Source: DASZMJ01 sp035551935
Lineage (GTDB): Bacteria > Planctomycetota > Planctomycetia > Isosphaerales > Isosphaeraceae
Direction of reading: 5' to 3'
Length of the DNA: 14,458 nt
Assembly (NCBI GenBank): GCA_035551935.1
Contig: DASZMJ010000623.1
Coordinates: forward strand, 1 to 14,458
The translations under genes and the position numbers were made by a program. The notes below the pieces were generated by a model, which did not search any database, had not been told where the DNA came from, and worked only from the letters and a program-made list of their open reading frames with translations. Positions 3,886 through 11,711 of the stretch are shown piece after piece; within the stretch, counting starts at the first letter, position 1, and every line of letters starts with the position of its first letter.

Positions 3886-6705
3886 TCAATCGCCGTGCTG
3901 GGCGGTCAGATCGCCGATCAAGAGGAGCGCATCGACGACCCGGGGATTCGAGGTGTTGCGGGACCCGAGGCTCGCGACGAGGGTCGAGAGCGGGAGGGAG
4001 ACGCCTTGCGAGGAGCCGGCGTCGAGGAGGAGGGTGAAGCTGGTTTGCAGGTCGGCGAGGGTCACGATGGGAGAGGTCGGGGCGACGGCGTCGGGAGGGG
4101 TCGAGCCCTGGGAGAGGAAGGCGTCGACGAGGCTCGCGAACTGGTCGGTCCGGCCGTTCGACGAGGATGGGCCGTGGCCCGGGCCGATGTGGGGGGGCAG
4201 GTCGGGCTGCTCGTCGCCGAGCTTGGCGAGGAGGAGCTGGGCGGCGGCGGTGACCTCGTTGACGGTGGTCGTGATCGTGTAGGTGCCCGACCGTCGATAG
4301 CGGTGCGAGCCGGTGACGGTGTAGGTCGTGCCGCTCAGGGTGATCGTGCCGGTCGAGGTCTTGCCGTCGCCCCAGTTGATGGTCGCCGTGAAGGCGCCGG
4401 CGGGCTCGAGGCCATTGGCGTGCGTGAAGGTGGCCACGGCGAGGTTCGACGGGCTCTTCTGGGTCGTTGTGATGGGCCCGGAGACGACGATGATCGCCTC
4501 GGCCACGGTGGTGGCGACGGCGGCGGTGTTGTTCGACGAGTTGGGGTCCGACGAGGAGGAGCTCACCGTGGCGGAGTCGCTGGTCGAGCCGTCCTCGGTG
4601 GCCCTGGCGGTGACGGTCAACGTCGCGGTGGCCCCGGGGGCGAGCGTGCCGAGGCTGAAGGTCACCACGGCGCCCGACTGGCTGAACGAGCCCTGGGGGG
4701 TGGTCGCGGAGACGAAGCTCAGGTTGGCGCCGAGGGTGTCGGTGAGGACGACGCCGGTGCCCGAGTTCGACGTGGACGTGTTCGTCACGTTGATGGTGTA
4801 TGTGACCGAGTCGCCCTCGGTGGCGCCGGAGGGCCCGGAGGCGGTGACGGCGAGGTCGGCGGCCGGGCCGACGATCGTGCCGGCGGCGGTCGAGGTGTTG
4901 TTGGCGGTGTTGGGGTCGGCCGTGGTGCTGGTGACGGCGGCCGTGTTCGAGAAGTTCGAGCCCGGGGAGAGCGTCGAGGGGGCCGAGACGACGAGGGTGA
5001 AGGTGTCGGTGCTGCCCGAGGCGATGCTCGCGGCGGCCGTCTCGGTCGCCGTGCCGCCCGACTGGGAGGAGGTGAAGGAGTCGGGGTTGGAGCCGGACGG
5101 CGTCATGGAGACGAAGACGGAACCGGCCGGCAGGGTGTCGGTCAGGACGACGCCGGCCGCGGCGTTCGGGCCGCTATTCGTGACGGTGACGGTGTACGTC
5201 ACGTCCGTGCCCGCCGTGATCGACGACGGCCCGGTCGTCGTCACGCCCACGTCGGCCGAGTTGGCCGGGGCGCTCGGCGAGAAGTTGGCGACGGCGGTCC
5301 CCCAGTTGGCCGTGGCCTCGGTGTTGGCGAACTCGTTGGCCGCCCAGAACGTGCCGTTCGAGGGGTCGACGTTGATCCCGCTGAGGTCGCCCTCGCGGTG
5401 GGGGTTGGCGAAGTCCGTGTAGTTCGCCTGCCCGGTGCCGCTGGGGACGAGCACCGGCGTCTCCATCGTGCCGGCGGTGTCGCCGGCCACGCGGCCGGTC
5501 ACGTACATCGACATGTAATCGCTACTGCTGTCGTTGCCCTGCCGGATGTAGCTCATGCCGATGGCGCCCGAGGCGTTGATGTCGATCCCCGGGTACGTGA
5601 GGTAGGTGTTATTCCCGGCGGCGACGCGGCCTTGCTGCGCGAGCGTCGGCGTGCCGCTGCCGAGGTTGATGGCGTACCACTGGGCGACGTCCTGCGTCGA
5701 GGAGGCGGCGACGGTGTGGGTCGCGACGAGGGTGTTGTTGGCCTCGGCGGCCTTCATGATCCGGGAGTCGATGTTGGTGGTGATCGACGTCCCGTTGGGG
5801 TTCTTCGGGGCCACGGCCTGCGAGTACGGCGTGACGGCCAGGTTGGTCACGGCGAACGTGGGCGAGGTCGACAGGACGTTGGTCATCTTGTAGACGTCGA
5901 TCGACTGGTTGTCGCCGTGCTCGGTCACCAGCCACATCGGGTCGCCGGGGCTCGAGCCGTGCATCGTGGCGGGCCGGACGCTGAAGTCGGCCAGGTTGTT
6001 CTGGTAGACGTGCGGGCTGGCGACCGCATTCATCAAGTCGGCGGCGCTGATCGAGACGACCTGGACGTGGTAGGTCCCCGAGGTGCCGGCGACGGCGAAC
6101 ATGTTGAGCGTGTAGACGAACGCGTCGGCGTTGTAGCCGAAGTTGCCCGGGTAGTCGGCGTCCTCGCCGGTTTGCGTCGTGTTGACCTTGTAGAACGTCC
6201 AGTCCGAGGCCGAGAGCGTCGTCGGGTTGCTGGACTTGGAGACGGCCAGGTCGAAGGCGCTGACGTGCGTGTTGAAGTCGACGTCCTGGTCGCCGATGAT
6301 GAACCGGCCGATCGACTCGTCGTAGATGACGATCGGGTCGGACTGCCCCGAGCGCGAGTCGGCGCGGGAGAGGCCGCCGGTGGTGAACAGGAAGTGGCCC
6401 AGGCTGTCGGTGACGGCGCCGGCGCCGGTGGCCTTGTTGGTGTAGAGGGCCACCGACTGGTTGACGGTCTCCACGTAGGCCGACGGCCCGGCCGCGCCGT
6501 CGGTGTCGGGCGGGACATAACCGCCGCTCTGGTTGAAGCTCAGGGCCGAGTAGCCGCTACCGGCGTTGTTGAGCACGCTGACCGAGAGGACCGTGCGCCT
6601 CTCCAGCGCCTCGACGACGAGGCGGCGGCGGGCGCCCCGGCTCGTCGTACGGGGCCGTGCCGAACTCGAGGGGGAATGCGAAACGAGCGGTCGCAGGGAC
6701 GGCAT
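3886..6705 (-). CDS. Secreted DUF11/PKD-like repeat protein (939 aa)
   Basis: The basic N-terminus leads into RLVVEALERRTVLS (residues 28-41), a variant of the planctomycete LExRxLLS-type motif found at the start of many exported giant proteins. Residues about 45-475 are a Ser/Thr/Asn-rich beta domain of unknown type (for example GGYVPPDTDGAAGPSAYVET, GRFIIGDQDVDF, YPGIDINASGAIGMSYIR). Two DUF11 domains follow (about 483-608 and 613-735), each with ADVGVT or ADLAVT, GVVLTDTLPAG or GVVLTDTLGAN, and DPNTANNT or DPNSSNNT. A PKD-like fold (about 765-815, FTATINWGDG...GSHRYRRSGTYTIT) and a 120-residue tail complete it. No C-terminal anchor is obvious. The ATG at 6705 has GGAG about ten bases upstream and puts the motif near the N-terminus; an ATG at 6810 lacks a ribosome site. 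A role in surface structure or adhesion is inferred. Confidence 0.9.
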   Translation of the reverse strand: MPSLRPLVSHSPSSSARPRTTSRGARRRLVVEALERRTVLSVSVLNNAGSGYSALSFNQSGGYVPPDTDGAAGPSAYVETVNQSVALYTNKATGAGAVTDSLGHFLFTTGGLSRADSRSGQSDPIVIYDESIGRFIIGDQDVDFNTHVSAFDLAVSKSSNPTTLSASDWTFYKVNTTQTGEDADYPGNFGYNADAFVYTLNMFAVAGTSGTYHVQVVSISAADLMNAVASPHVYQNNLADFSVRPATMHGSSPGDPMWLVTEHGDNQSIDVYKMTNVLSTSPTFAVTNLAVTPYSQAVAPKNPNGTSITTNIDSRIMKAAEANNTLVATHTVAASSTQDVAQWYAINLGSGTPTLAQQGRVAAGNNTYLTYPGIDINASGAIGMSYIRQGNDSSSDYMSMYVTGRVAGDTAGTMETPVLVPSGTGQANYTDFANPHREGDLSGINVDPSNGTFWAANEFANTEATANWGTAVANFSPSAPANSADVGVTTTGPSSITAGTDVTYTVTVTNSGPNAAAGVVLTDTLPAGSVFVSMTPSGSNPDSFTSSQSGGTATETAAASIASGSTDTFTLVVSAPSTLSPGSNFSNTAAVTSTTADPNTANNTSTAAGTIVGPAADLAVTASGPSGATEGDSVTYTINVTNTSTSNSGTGVVLTDTLGANLSFVSATTPQGSFSQSGAVVTFSLGTLAPGATATLTVTARATEDGSTSDSATVSSSSSDPNSSNNTAAVATTVAEAIIVVSGPITTTQKSPSNLAVATFTHANGLEPAGAFTATINWGDGKTSTGTITLSGTTYTVTGSHRYRRSGTYTITTTVNEVTAAAQLLLAKLGDEQPDLPPHIGPGHGPSSSNGRTDQFASLVDAFLSQGSTPPDAVAPTSPIVTLADLQTSFTLLLDAGSSQGVSLPLSTLVASLGSRNTSNPRVVDALLLIGDLTAQHGD

Positions 6706-6861
6706 AGCCCAGGTCTCCGGGTTTCGAGGTGCGTCGTTCGAGGAGGAGGAGATCGACCGCGCCCCCAGTGGGGAACTTAGGGCGCGGCTCCTGGTGTGCG
6801 GCGGCATCATAGTCGCGCCCGGGTCCCCACGCAACACTCCGCCGCCGGCCGCGGGCTTGCA

Positions 6862-6883
6862 AACGTTGAAGAATTCCAACGTT
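6862..6883. promoter_or_regulatory. Operator-like dyad
   Basis: AACGTTG (6862-6868) and CAACGTT (6877-6883) are perfect inverted half-sites separated by eight bases that include GAATTC. The site lies in the AT-rich part of a divergent intergenic region, a typical place for a regulator. No regulator gene is nearby. Confidence 0.4.
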
Positions 6884-6991
6884 CCTTTATTAAGCCGTTC
6901 AGGAATCTGGCCTTGGGTCGAACCGGAAAAATATCTTCGACGCTCGATGTCGGCCGGCCGCGCGGACCCGCCGGAATTCTCCGCACGACCC

Positions 6992-7020
6992 TTGCAACCC
7001 GATCTGGTGTTCCGTACACT
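6992..7020 (+). promoter_or_regulatory. Candidate sigma-70 promoter for the 67-residue gene
   Basis: TTGCAA (6992-6997, 4 of 6) and TACACT (7015-7020, 4 of 6) are spaced by 17 bases. Transcription would begin near 7027, about 40 bases before the ATG at 7069. Confidence 0.45.
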
Positions 7021-7068
7021 TCGAGGGTTCGGCCCGGAGGGAGAGTGAAGGGACCGGAGGGGCGAGCG

Positions 7069-7272
7069 ATGGCGAGCGTCGTGAGGGAGGCGAGGAAGGG
7101 GACGAAGCGGGGGCCGTCGGTGCGGGAGGTCTGCCTGGTGAGCGCGGCGGGGGCGACGCAGGGCGATCGGCTGGTGGTGGGCGGGAGGGTGTACGAGGTG
7201 GTCGGCGCGCCCGGGGCGTATCTGCACCTGAGGCCGGCGGGCCAGGGGTCGGGGTCGGGGGACGGGAGGTAG
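7069..7272 (+). CDS. Small protein of unknown function (67 aa)
   Basis: The protein is MASVVREARKGTKRGPSVRE, then a compact segment GDRLVVGGRVYEVVGAPGAY suggesting a small beta barrel, and a Gly/Ser-rich end. I recognise no family. The ATG at 7069 follows GGAGG (7056-7060) at eight bases and a candidate promoter, and codon third positions are nearly all G or C, supporting a real gene. It may be cotranscribed with the SWIM gene 136 bases downstream, although a REP doublet lies between them. Confidence 0.6.
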   Translation: MASVVREARKGTKRGPSVREVCLVSAAGATQGDRLVVGGRVYEVVGAPGAYLHLRPAGQGSGSGDGR

Positions 7273-7298
7273 GGCGGCGATTCGGCGTCGGTCTCGGA

Positions 7299-7376
7299 GC
7301 AGGCACGCCCCGCGTGCCGTCGGCCACACGATCCGAGCCCTATTGGGCTGGCGGACGGCACGCGGGGCGTGCCTGC
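7299..7376. repeat. Nested inverted repeat, REPIN-like doublet (family B)
   Basis: Perfect 23-base arms (7299-7321 and 7354-7376) are inverted around a 32-base spacer. Each arm carries its own hairpin, GGCACGC-ccc-GCGTGCC, and the spacer contains AGCCC-tatt-GGGCT (7336-7349). A single copy of the arm with one mismatch sits at 2668-2690. It fills most of the gap between the 67-residue gene and the SWIM gene, where it could reduce readthrough or stabilise the upstream message. Confidence 0.8.
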
Positions 7377-7408
7377 GACGGGAAGGTTCGGGGACAGGAT
7401 CAACAGCC

Positions 7409-7945
7409 GTGCGGCCGGTTGCGCGCAAGACGACTCGATCGGGCGATCCGGACGACCCGAAGTGGCGGGCGGTGGAGCTGGCGCAGCGGGGGCGGATGAT
7501 CCTGGACGTGGCGGCGGCGGACCTGGAGGTCGCCGAGCGGCGGCTGGGGCCGTTCCACCCGACGTCGTGGCACTTCCGCCAGGCCCTGGCCGAGGCGCGC
7601 AAGGCGTGGGACCGACTCCGGGCCGACCTCGGCTCGGCGGCGCTGGAGGCGGCGCTGGAGGAGCCGCCGGTCGCGACCTTGGAGCTGAGCGAGACGGCCG
7701 TGCTCATCCCGATCGGCGGCCGGACGTATCGGGTCGAGCGGCTCGGGCCGACCGAGCTGGCCGAGGCGCTCTGGCGGCTCACGAGGCTGACGCCGCCGGT
7801 CGCACCGCCGTTCTACGTCGCCAAACTTCGAGACGGTCGCCGCCACTGCGATTGCGCCGAGTGGTCGTATCGGGACGAGCCGCCCGACGGGCCGCCGGCG
7901 CCGTGCAAACACCTCGCGGCGCTGGAGGCGCTGGGGTGGCCCTGA
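7409..7945 (+). CDS. SWIM zinc-finger domain protein (178 aa)
   Basis: The C-terminus has the SWIM pattern CxCx(n)CxH: C147, C149, C166 and H168 in HCDCAEW and APCKHLAALEALG, expected to bind one zinc ion. SWIM domains mediate DNA or protein contacts. Before it lie a helical segment (about 20-85, LAQRGRMILDVAAADLEVAE) and a beta-rich part (VLIPIGGRTYRVERLG). The frame is open from an ATG at 7343, but that codon falls in the inverted repeat. The GTG at 7409 has AGGA nine bases upstream and begins the basic RPVARKTTR segment, so it is preferred. No specific partner is visible; the role is unknown. Confidence 0.8.
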   Translation: MRPVARKTTRSGDPDDPKWRAVELAQRGRMILDVAAADLEVAERRLGPFHPTSWHFRQALAEARKAWDRLRADLGSAALEAALEEPPVATLELSETAVLIPIGGRTYRVERLGPTELAEALWRLTRLTPPVAPPFYVAKLRDGRRHCDCAEWSYRDEPPDGPPAPCKHLAALEALGWP

Positions 7946-8087
7946 GCGGGCCGGCGGGGGCGGATTGCGCCGATTCTGCGGCGACGGCCCGCCCCGCGCC
8001 GCCGCCGTGACCTAGGGTTGCATGGCTGGGCCCGTTCGGGACGGCGAGGGACGTCGCGGGCGCGGGGCGATCCACGGAGGACGGGCG

Positions 8088-10577
8088 ATGAAGCTCGTCG
8101 AGGCTCCAGTCGTGTCGAGCACGCCCGAGGATCGGCCGGTCGAGGCCGAGCCGGCGACGGACGGCTCGGCAGAGGTCGCGCGCCGCGGCGCGGCGCTCTT
8201 CCGACGGCACCGCGACGACCTGGACCGGGCCACCGACCGGCTGTTCGCGGGCCTGCTGGCGTTCCAGTGGCTGGCGGGGATCGCCGTGGCGCTGCTCGTC
8301 TCGCCGCGCGCCTGGGCGGGGTCCGTCAGCGCGATCCACCCGCACGTCTGGTCGGCGGTCCTGCTGGCCGGGGCGATCGTGGGCCTGCCGATCGCCTTGG
8401 CGATGCGACGCCCCGGCGCGGCGTCGACCCGGCACGCGGTCGCGATGGCGCAGATGCTGATGGGTGCCCTGCTGATCCACCTGACCGGCGGCCGGATCGA
8501 GACGCACTTCCACGTCTTCGGCTCGCTGGCGTTCCTGGCCTTCTACCGCGACTGGCGGGTGCTGGTCACGGCCTCGGCGGTGGTCGCGGCCGACCACATC
8601 CTGCGCGGGTTCTTCTGGCCGCTGTCGGTCTACGGCGTGCCGACGGTCGAGCCCTGGCGGTGGGCGGAGCACTCCGGCTGGGTCGTCTACGAGGTCGTCG
8701 TCCTGACCTGGTCGTGCCGCCGTGGGATCGTCGAGATGCGGGCGATCGCCGAGCGTCGGGCCGAGCTGGAGGTCGTGCACGGCCAGATCGAGCGGCGGGT
8801 GGAGACGCGGACGGCCGAGCTCCGAACGAGCGAGGCGCAGAAGGCGGCGATCATCGCGACGGCGCCCGACGCGATCGTGACGATGGACCACCACGGCCGG
8901 ATCGTCGAGTTCAACCCGGCGGCCGAGGCGATCTTCGGCTACCGCGCGGCCGGGGCGATCGGCCGGCCGATGGACGAGCTGATCATCCCGCCGTCGCGGG
9001 GCCCCGCCCACCGCGAGGGGCTGGCCCGATACCTGGCCACCGGCCGGAGCGGCGTCCTCGGCCGCCGGATCGAGGCCGCGGCCCGGCGCGCCGACGGGTC
9101 GGAGTTCCCCGCGGAATTGACGATCAACGCGATCGCCCGCGACGCCGCCCCGCCGCTGTTCCTCGGCTTCGTGCGCGACATCACCGAGCGCCGTCGGGCG
9201 CAGGAGCGGCTGGAGTACCAGGCGAGCCACGACCCGCTGACCGGCCTGCCCAACCGCACCCACTTCCAGGCGGCCCTGCGGGGCGCCCTGGCGGAAGGCC
9301 CCGGGGGGCGGGGGCTCCTGGCGCTGTTGCTGGTGGACCTGGACCGCTTCAAGGAGGTCAACGACACGCTCGGCCACCACTTCGGCGACCTGTTGCTCGA
9401 GCAGCTCGGCCCGCGGCTCCGCGAGGTCGTCGCCGGCCCGGGGGTCGTGGCCCGGCTCGGCGGCGACGAGTTCGGCGTCCTGTTGCCCGGGGCCGACGCC
9501 GCGGCCGCCGGCCGGGCCGCCGCGGCGCTGTTGGCCGCGATCCGGCGGCCGGTCGTCGCCGCCGGGAAGATCATCGAGGTCGGGGCCAGCGTCGGCGTCG
9601 CCCTCTGCCCGGACCACGGCGACGACCCGATCGCGCTGTTGCGGTGCGCCGACGTCGCCATGTACGCCGCCAAGCGGGCCGGGGCCGACTTCCTCGTCTA
9701 CGGCGCCGACCAGGCCCGCTACGACCCGCGCCGCTTCGAGATGATCGGCGAGCTGCGCCGGGGGATCGACGACGGGCAGCTCGTGCTCCACTACCAGCCG
9801 AAGGTCGACCTGCGGTCGCGACTGGTCGAGGGGGTCGAGGCGCTGGTCCGCTGGCAGCACCCCCGCGAGGGGCTGCTGGCCCCCGGCCGGTTCATCGCGC
9901 TGGCCGAGGAGACCGGCCTGATCCGCCCCCTGACCTTCTGGGCCCTGCGCGAGGCGTTGCGGCAGAGCCGGACGTGGCACCAGGAGGGGATCAACCTCCG
10001 CGTCGCGGTGAACCTGTCGACCGACCTCCTGGCCATCTCCGACTTCGAGGCGACGCTCGTCGAGCTGCTCGAGGGCGCCGACGCGCTGCCCGGCTGGCTG
10101 ACCCTGGAGATCACCGAGAGCGCCATGATGACCGACCCGGCCCGCGCCCACGCGATCTTCACGCGGCTCCGCGACCTGGGCGTGAAGGTCTCGATCGACG
10201 ACTTCGGCACCGGCTACTCGTCGCTGGCCTACCTCCGCGACTTCCCGGTCGACGAGCTGAAGATCGACCGCTCGTTCGTCAAGGCGCTGACCGCCCGCGG
10301 GTCCGACGCCTGCATCGTGCGGACGATCATCGACCTCGGCCACAACCTCGGCCTCCGGGTCGTCGCCGAGGGGGTCGAGGACGCCGCGACGGCCGACGTG
10401 CTCGAGTCGCTGGGCTGCGACTCCGCCCAGGGCTACCACTTCGCCCGGCCGCTGGCCGCCGCCGACCTCGCGGCCTGGCTCGAGCCCGCCCGGCGGTACG
10501 TCGCCGCCAACGGCGCCCCGCGCGAGCCGGGGCCGACGGCCGAGCCCGAGGCCTTCCTTGACCGTCGCGGTCCCTGA
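8088..10577 (+). CDS. Membrane PAS-GGDEF-EAL cyclic-di-GMP protein (829 aa)
   Basis: The N-terminal 210 residues hold about five or six membrane segments (near 52-71, 88-106, 117-133, 143-152, 157-176, 198-210), with a histidine-containing stretch HLTGGRIETHFHVFG (131-145). A coiled coil (about 215-250) leads to a PAS/PAC domain (about 252-375). The GGDEF domain starts at YQASHDPLTGLPNR and has intact GGDEF (458-462). The EAL domain has EALVRW (584-589), VNLST, LEITES, IDDFGTGYSS (703-712), LKIDRSF and AEGVED, so the phosphodiesterase residues are all present. The usual inhibitory RxxD site before GGDEF is replaced by AGPG. It probably makes or breaks c-di-GMP at the inner membrane in response to a signal. 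The ATG at 8088 has GGAGG at 8076-8080. Confidence 0.95.
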   Translation: MKLVEAPVVSSTPEDRPVEAEPATDGSAEVARRGAALFRRHRDDLDRATDRLFAGLLAFQWLAGIAVALLVSPRAWAGSVSAIHPHVWSAVLLAGAIVGLPIALAMRRPGAASTRHAVAMAQMLMGALLIHLTGGRIETHFHVFGSLAFLAFYRDWRVLVTASAVVAADHILRGFFWPLSVYGVPTVEPWRWAEHSGWVVYEVVVLTWSCRRGIVEMRAIAERRAELEVVHGQIERRVETRTAELRTSEAQKAAIIATAPDAIVTMDHHGRIVEFNPAAEAIFGYRAAGAIGRPMDELIIPPSRGPAHREGLARYLATGRSGVLGRRIEAAARRADGSEFPAELTINAIARDAAPPLFLGFVRDITERRRAQERLEYQASHDPLTGLPNRTHFQAALRGALAEGPGGRGLLALLLVDLDRFKEVNDTLGHHFGDLLLEQLGPRLREVVAGPGVVARLGGDEFGVLLPGADAAAAGRAAAALLAAIRRPVVAAGKIIEVGASVGVALCPDHGDDPIALLRCADVAMYAAKRAGADFLVYGADQARYDPRRFEMIGELRRGIDDGQLVLHYQPKVDLRSRLVEGVEALVRWQHPREGLLAPGRFIALAEETGLIRPLTFWALREALRQSRTWHQEGINLRVAVNLSTDLLAISDFEATLVELLEGADALPGWLTLEITESAMMTDPARAHAIFTRLRDLGVKVSIDDFGTGYSSLAYLRDFPVDELKIDRSFVKALTARGSDACIVRTIIDLGHNLGLRVVAEGVEDAATADVLESLGCDSAQGYHFARPLAAADLAAWLEPARRYVAANGAPREPGPTAEPEAFLDRRGP

Positions 10578-10586
10578 CTTTACGAT
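10558..10586 (+). promoter_or_regulatory. Candidate promoter of thiSG, overlapping the end of the GGDEF-EAL gene
   Basis: TTGACC (10558-10563, 5 of 6) and TACGAT (10581-10586, 4 of 6) are separated by 17 bases. The -35 box lies inside the last codons of the upstream gene. The leader from about 10593 to 10665 holds a GC-rich hairpin (GCGGGCCC with GGGCCGC), but I see none of the conserved TPP riboswitch motifs such as CTGAGA. Confidence 0.5.
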
Positions 10587-10665
10587 GGACAGGCGTTGAC
10601 GGAAGAGGCCGTTGCGCCGCGGGCCCCCGGGCCGCGCGAGACCTCAAGGAAGGGCGGGACATCCC

Positions 10666-11697
10666 GTGACCATCACGCTGAACGGCCAGAGGCGCGAGGT
10701 GCCGGGCCCGATCACCGTCGCCGCCCTGCTCGGGCAGCTCGGCGTCCGGGCCGAGCACGTCGCCGTCGAGGTCAACCGCGCCATCGTCCCGAGGAAGCGG
10801 CACGACGAGGCGACGGTCCGCGACGGCGACGAGCTCGAGATCGTCACCCTCGTCGGCGGCGGCGCGCCGGCGGCCGCGATCGAGGACGAGACCGTCCCGC
10901 TGACCATCGGCTCGCACTCGTTCCGGAGCCGCTTGTTCGTCGGCACGGGCAAGTATTCGACCCTGGAACTCATGCGCGACTGCCTCGACGCCAGCGGCGC
11001 CGAGGTCGTCACCGTCGCCGTCCGCCGCGAGCGGCTGTTCGACCGCGAGGGGCGGAACCTGCTCGACTTCCTCGACCCGAGGCGGTACACGATCCTCCCC
11101 AACACCGCCGGCTGCTTCAACGCCGACGAGGCCCTCCGCACGGCCCGGCTCGGCCGCGAGCTGCTCGACGGGCTCGACAACCCCGGCGCCGACTGGGTCA
11201 AGCTCGAGGTGCTCGCCGACCCCCGCACGCTCCTGCCCGACCCCTTGGCGACCCTGGAGGCGACGAAGGTGCTCGTCGCCGAAGGGTTCTCGGTCCTCTG
11301 CTACACGAGCGACGACCCTGTGATGGCCCGCCGCCTCAAGGAGGCCGGCGCCGCCAGCGTGATGCCCGCCGGCAGCCCGATCGGCAGCGGCCAGGGGGTG
11401 CTCAACCCGAACAACATCCGGATCATCCTCGAAGACCTCAAAGGGGGCGATCCCACCTACCCCGTCATCGTCGACGCCGGCGTCGGCACGGCCAGCGACG
11501 TGGCGATCGCGATGGAGCTGGGCTGCGACGGCGTCCTCCTGAACACCGGCATCGCCGGCGCCGCCGACCCGCTCAAGATGGCCCGCGCCATGCGTCTCGC
11601 CATCGAGGCCGGCCGCCTCGCCGCCGCCGCCGGCCGCATCCCGAAGAAGCTCTATGCCACCGCGTCGAGCCCGACGACGGGGCTGGTGGGGAAGTGA
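10666..11697 (+). CDS. thiG: Bifunctional ThiS-ThiG: sulfur carrier fused to thiazole synthase (343 aa)
   Basis: Residues 1-66 are ThiS, beginning TITLNGQRREV and ending LVGGG. Residues 77-343 are ThiG, which makes the thiazole phosphate of thiamine from deoxyxylulose phosphate, dehydroglycine and the ThiS thiocarboxylate. ThiG marks are FVGTGKYSTL, YTILPNTAGC, DWVKLEVLAD with the Schiff-base Lys at 179 (by alignment with the Bacillus enzyme), LLPDP, YTSDDP, PAGSPIGSGQGVLNPNN, VDAGVGTASD, LLNTGIAGA and SSPTTGL. The GTG at 10666 starts ThiS at its normal N-terminus, after an AAGGAAGGG stretch at 10646-10653. The ThiS diglycine is internal, which matters because ThiS normally needs a free end. 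No thiF, thiH, thiO or thiE lies in the window. Confidence 0.95.
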   Translation: MTITLNGQRREVPGPITVAALLGQLGVRAEHVAVEVNRAIVPRKRHDEATVRDGDELEIVTLVGGGAPAAAIEDETVPLTIGSHSFRSRLFVGTGKYSTLELMRDCLDASGAEVVTVAVRRERLFDREGRNLLDFLDPRRYTILPNTAGCFNADEALRTARLGRELLDGLDNPGADWVKLEVLADPRTLLPDPLATLEATKVLVAEGFSVLCYTSDDPVMARRLKEAGAASVMPAGSPIGSGQGVLNPNNIRIILEDLKGGDPTYPVIVDAGVGTASDVAIAMELGCDGVLLNTGIAGAADPLKMARAMRLAIEAGRLAAAAGRIPKKLYATASSPTTGLVGK

Positions 11698-11711
11698 TCC
11701 TCGTCGTGCGT

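Larger units (their letters stand above)
6706..7068. other. Divergent intergenic region between the DUF11 gene and the 67-residue gene
   Basis: These 363 bases hold no convincing gene. The middle (about 6860-6945) is AT-rich for this genome and contains a dyad at 6862-6883. A candidate rightward promoter lies at 6992-7020. No clear leftward promoter for the DUF11 gene could be assigned, although the TTAATAAAGG stretch on the minus strand near 6885-6894 is a possible -10 region. Confidence 0.5.

Noticed and set aside
3829..6780. 983-codon plus-strand open frame opposite the DUF11 gene
   Set aside because: It is Gly/Arg/Val-rich without domains and arises from the high third-position GC of the real minus-strand gene.
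7343..7408. ATG at 7343 as the start of the SWIM protein
   Set aside because: It lies in the inverted repeat and has no ribosome site; the GTG at 7409 has AGGA at good spacing.
6706..7782. Upstream extension of the DUF11 frame to a 1298-residue protein
   Set aside because: The extension is antisense to the 67-residue and SWIM genes, crosses a REP doublet and would bury the N-terminal export motif.
7779..10439. 886-codon minus-strand open frame opposite the GGDEF-EAL gene
   Set aside because: The plus strand encodes an unambiguous multi-domain protein; the minus frame has no recognisable motif.
10587..10665. TPP riboswitch upstream of thiSG
   Set aside because: The leader is under 80 bases and lacks the conserved CTGAGA-type motifs; only a GC-rich hairpin is visible.
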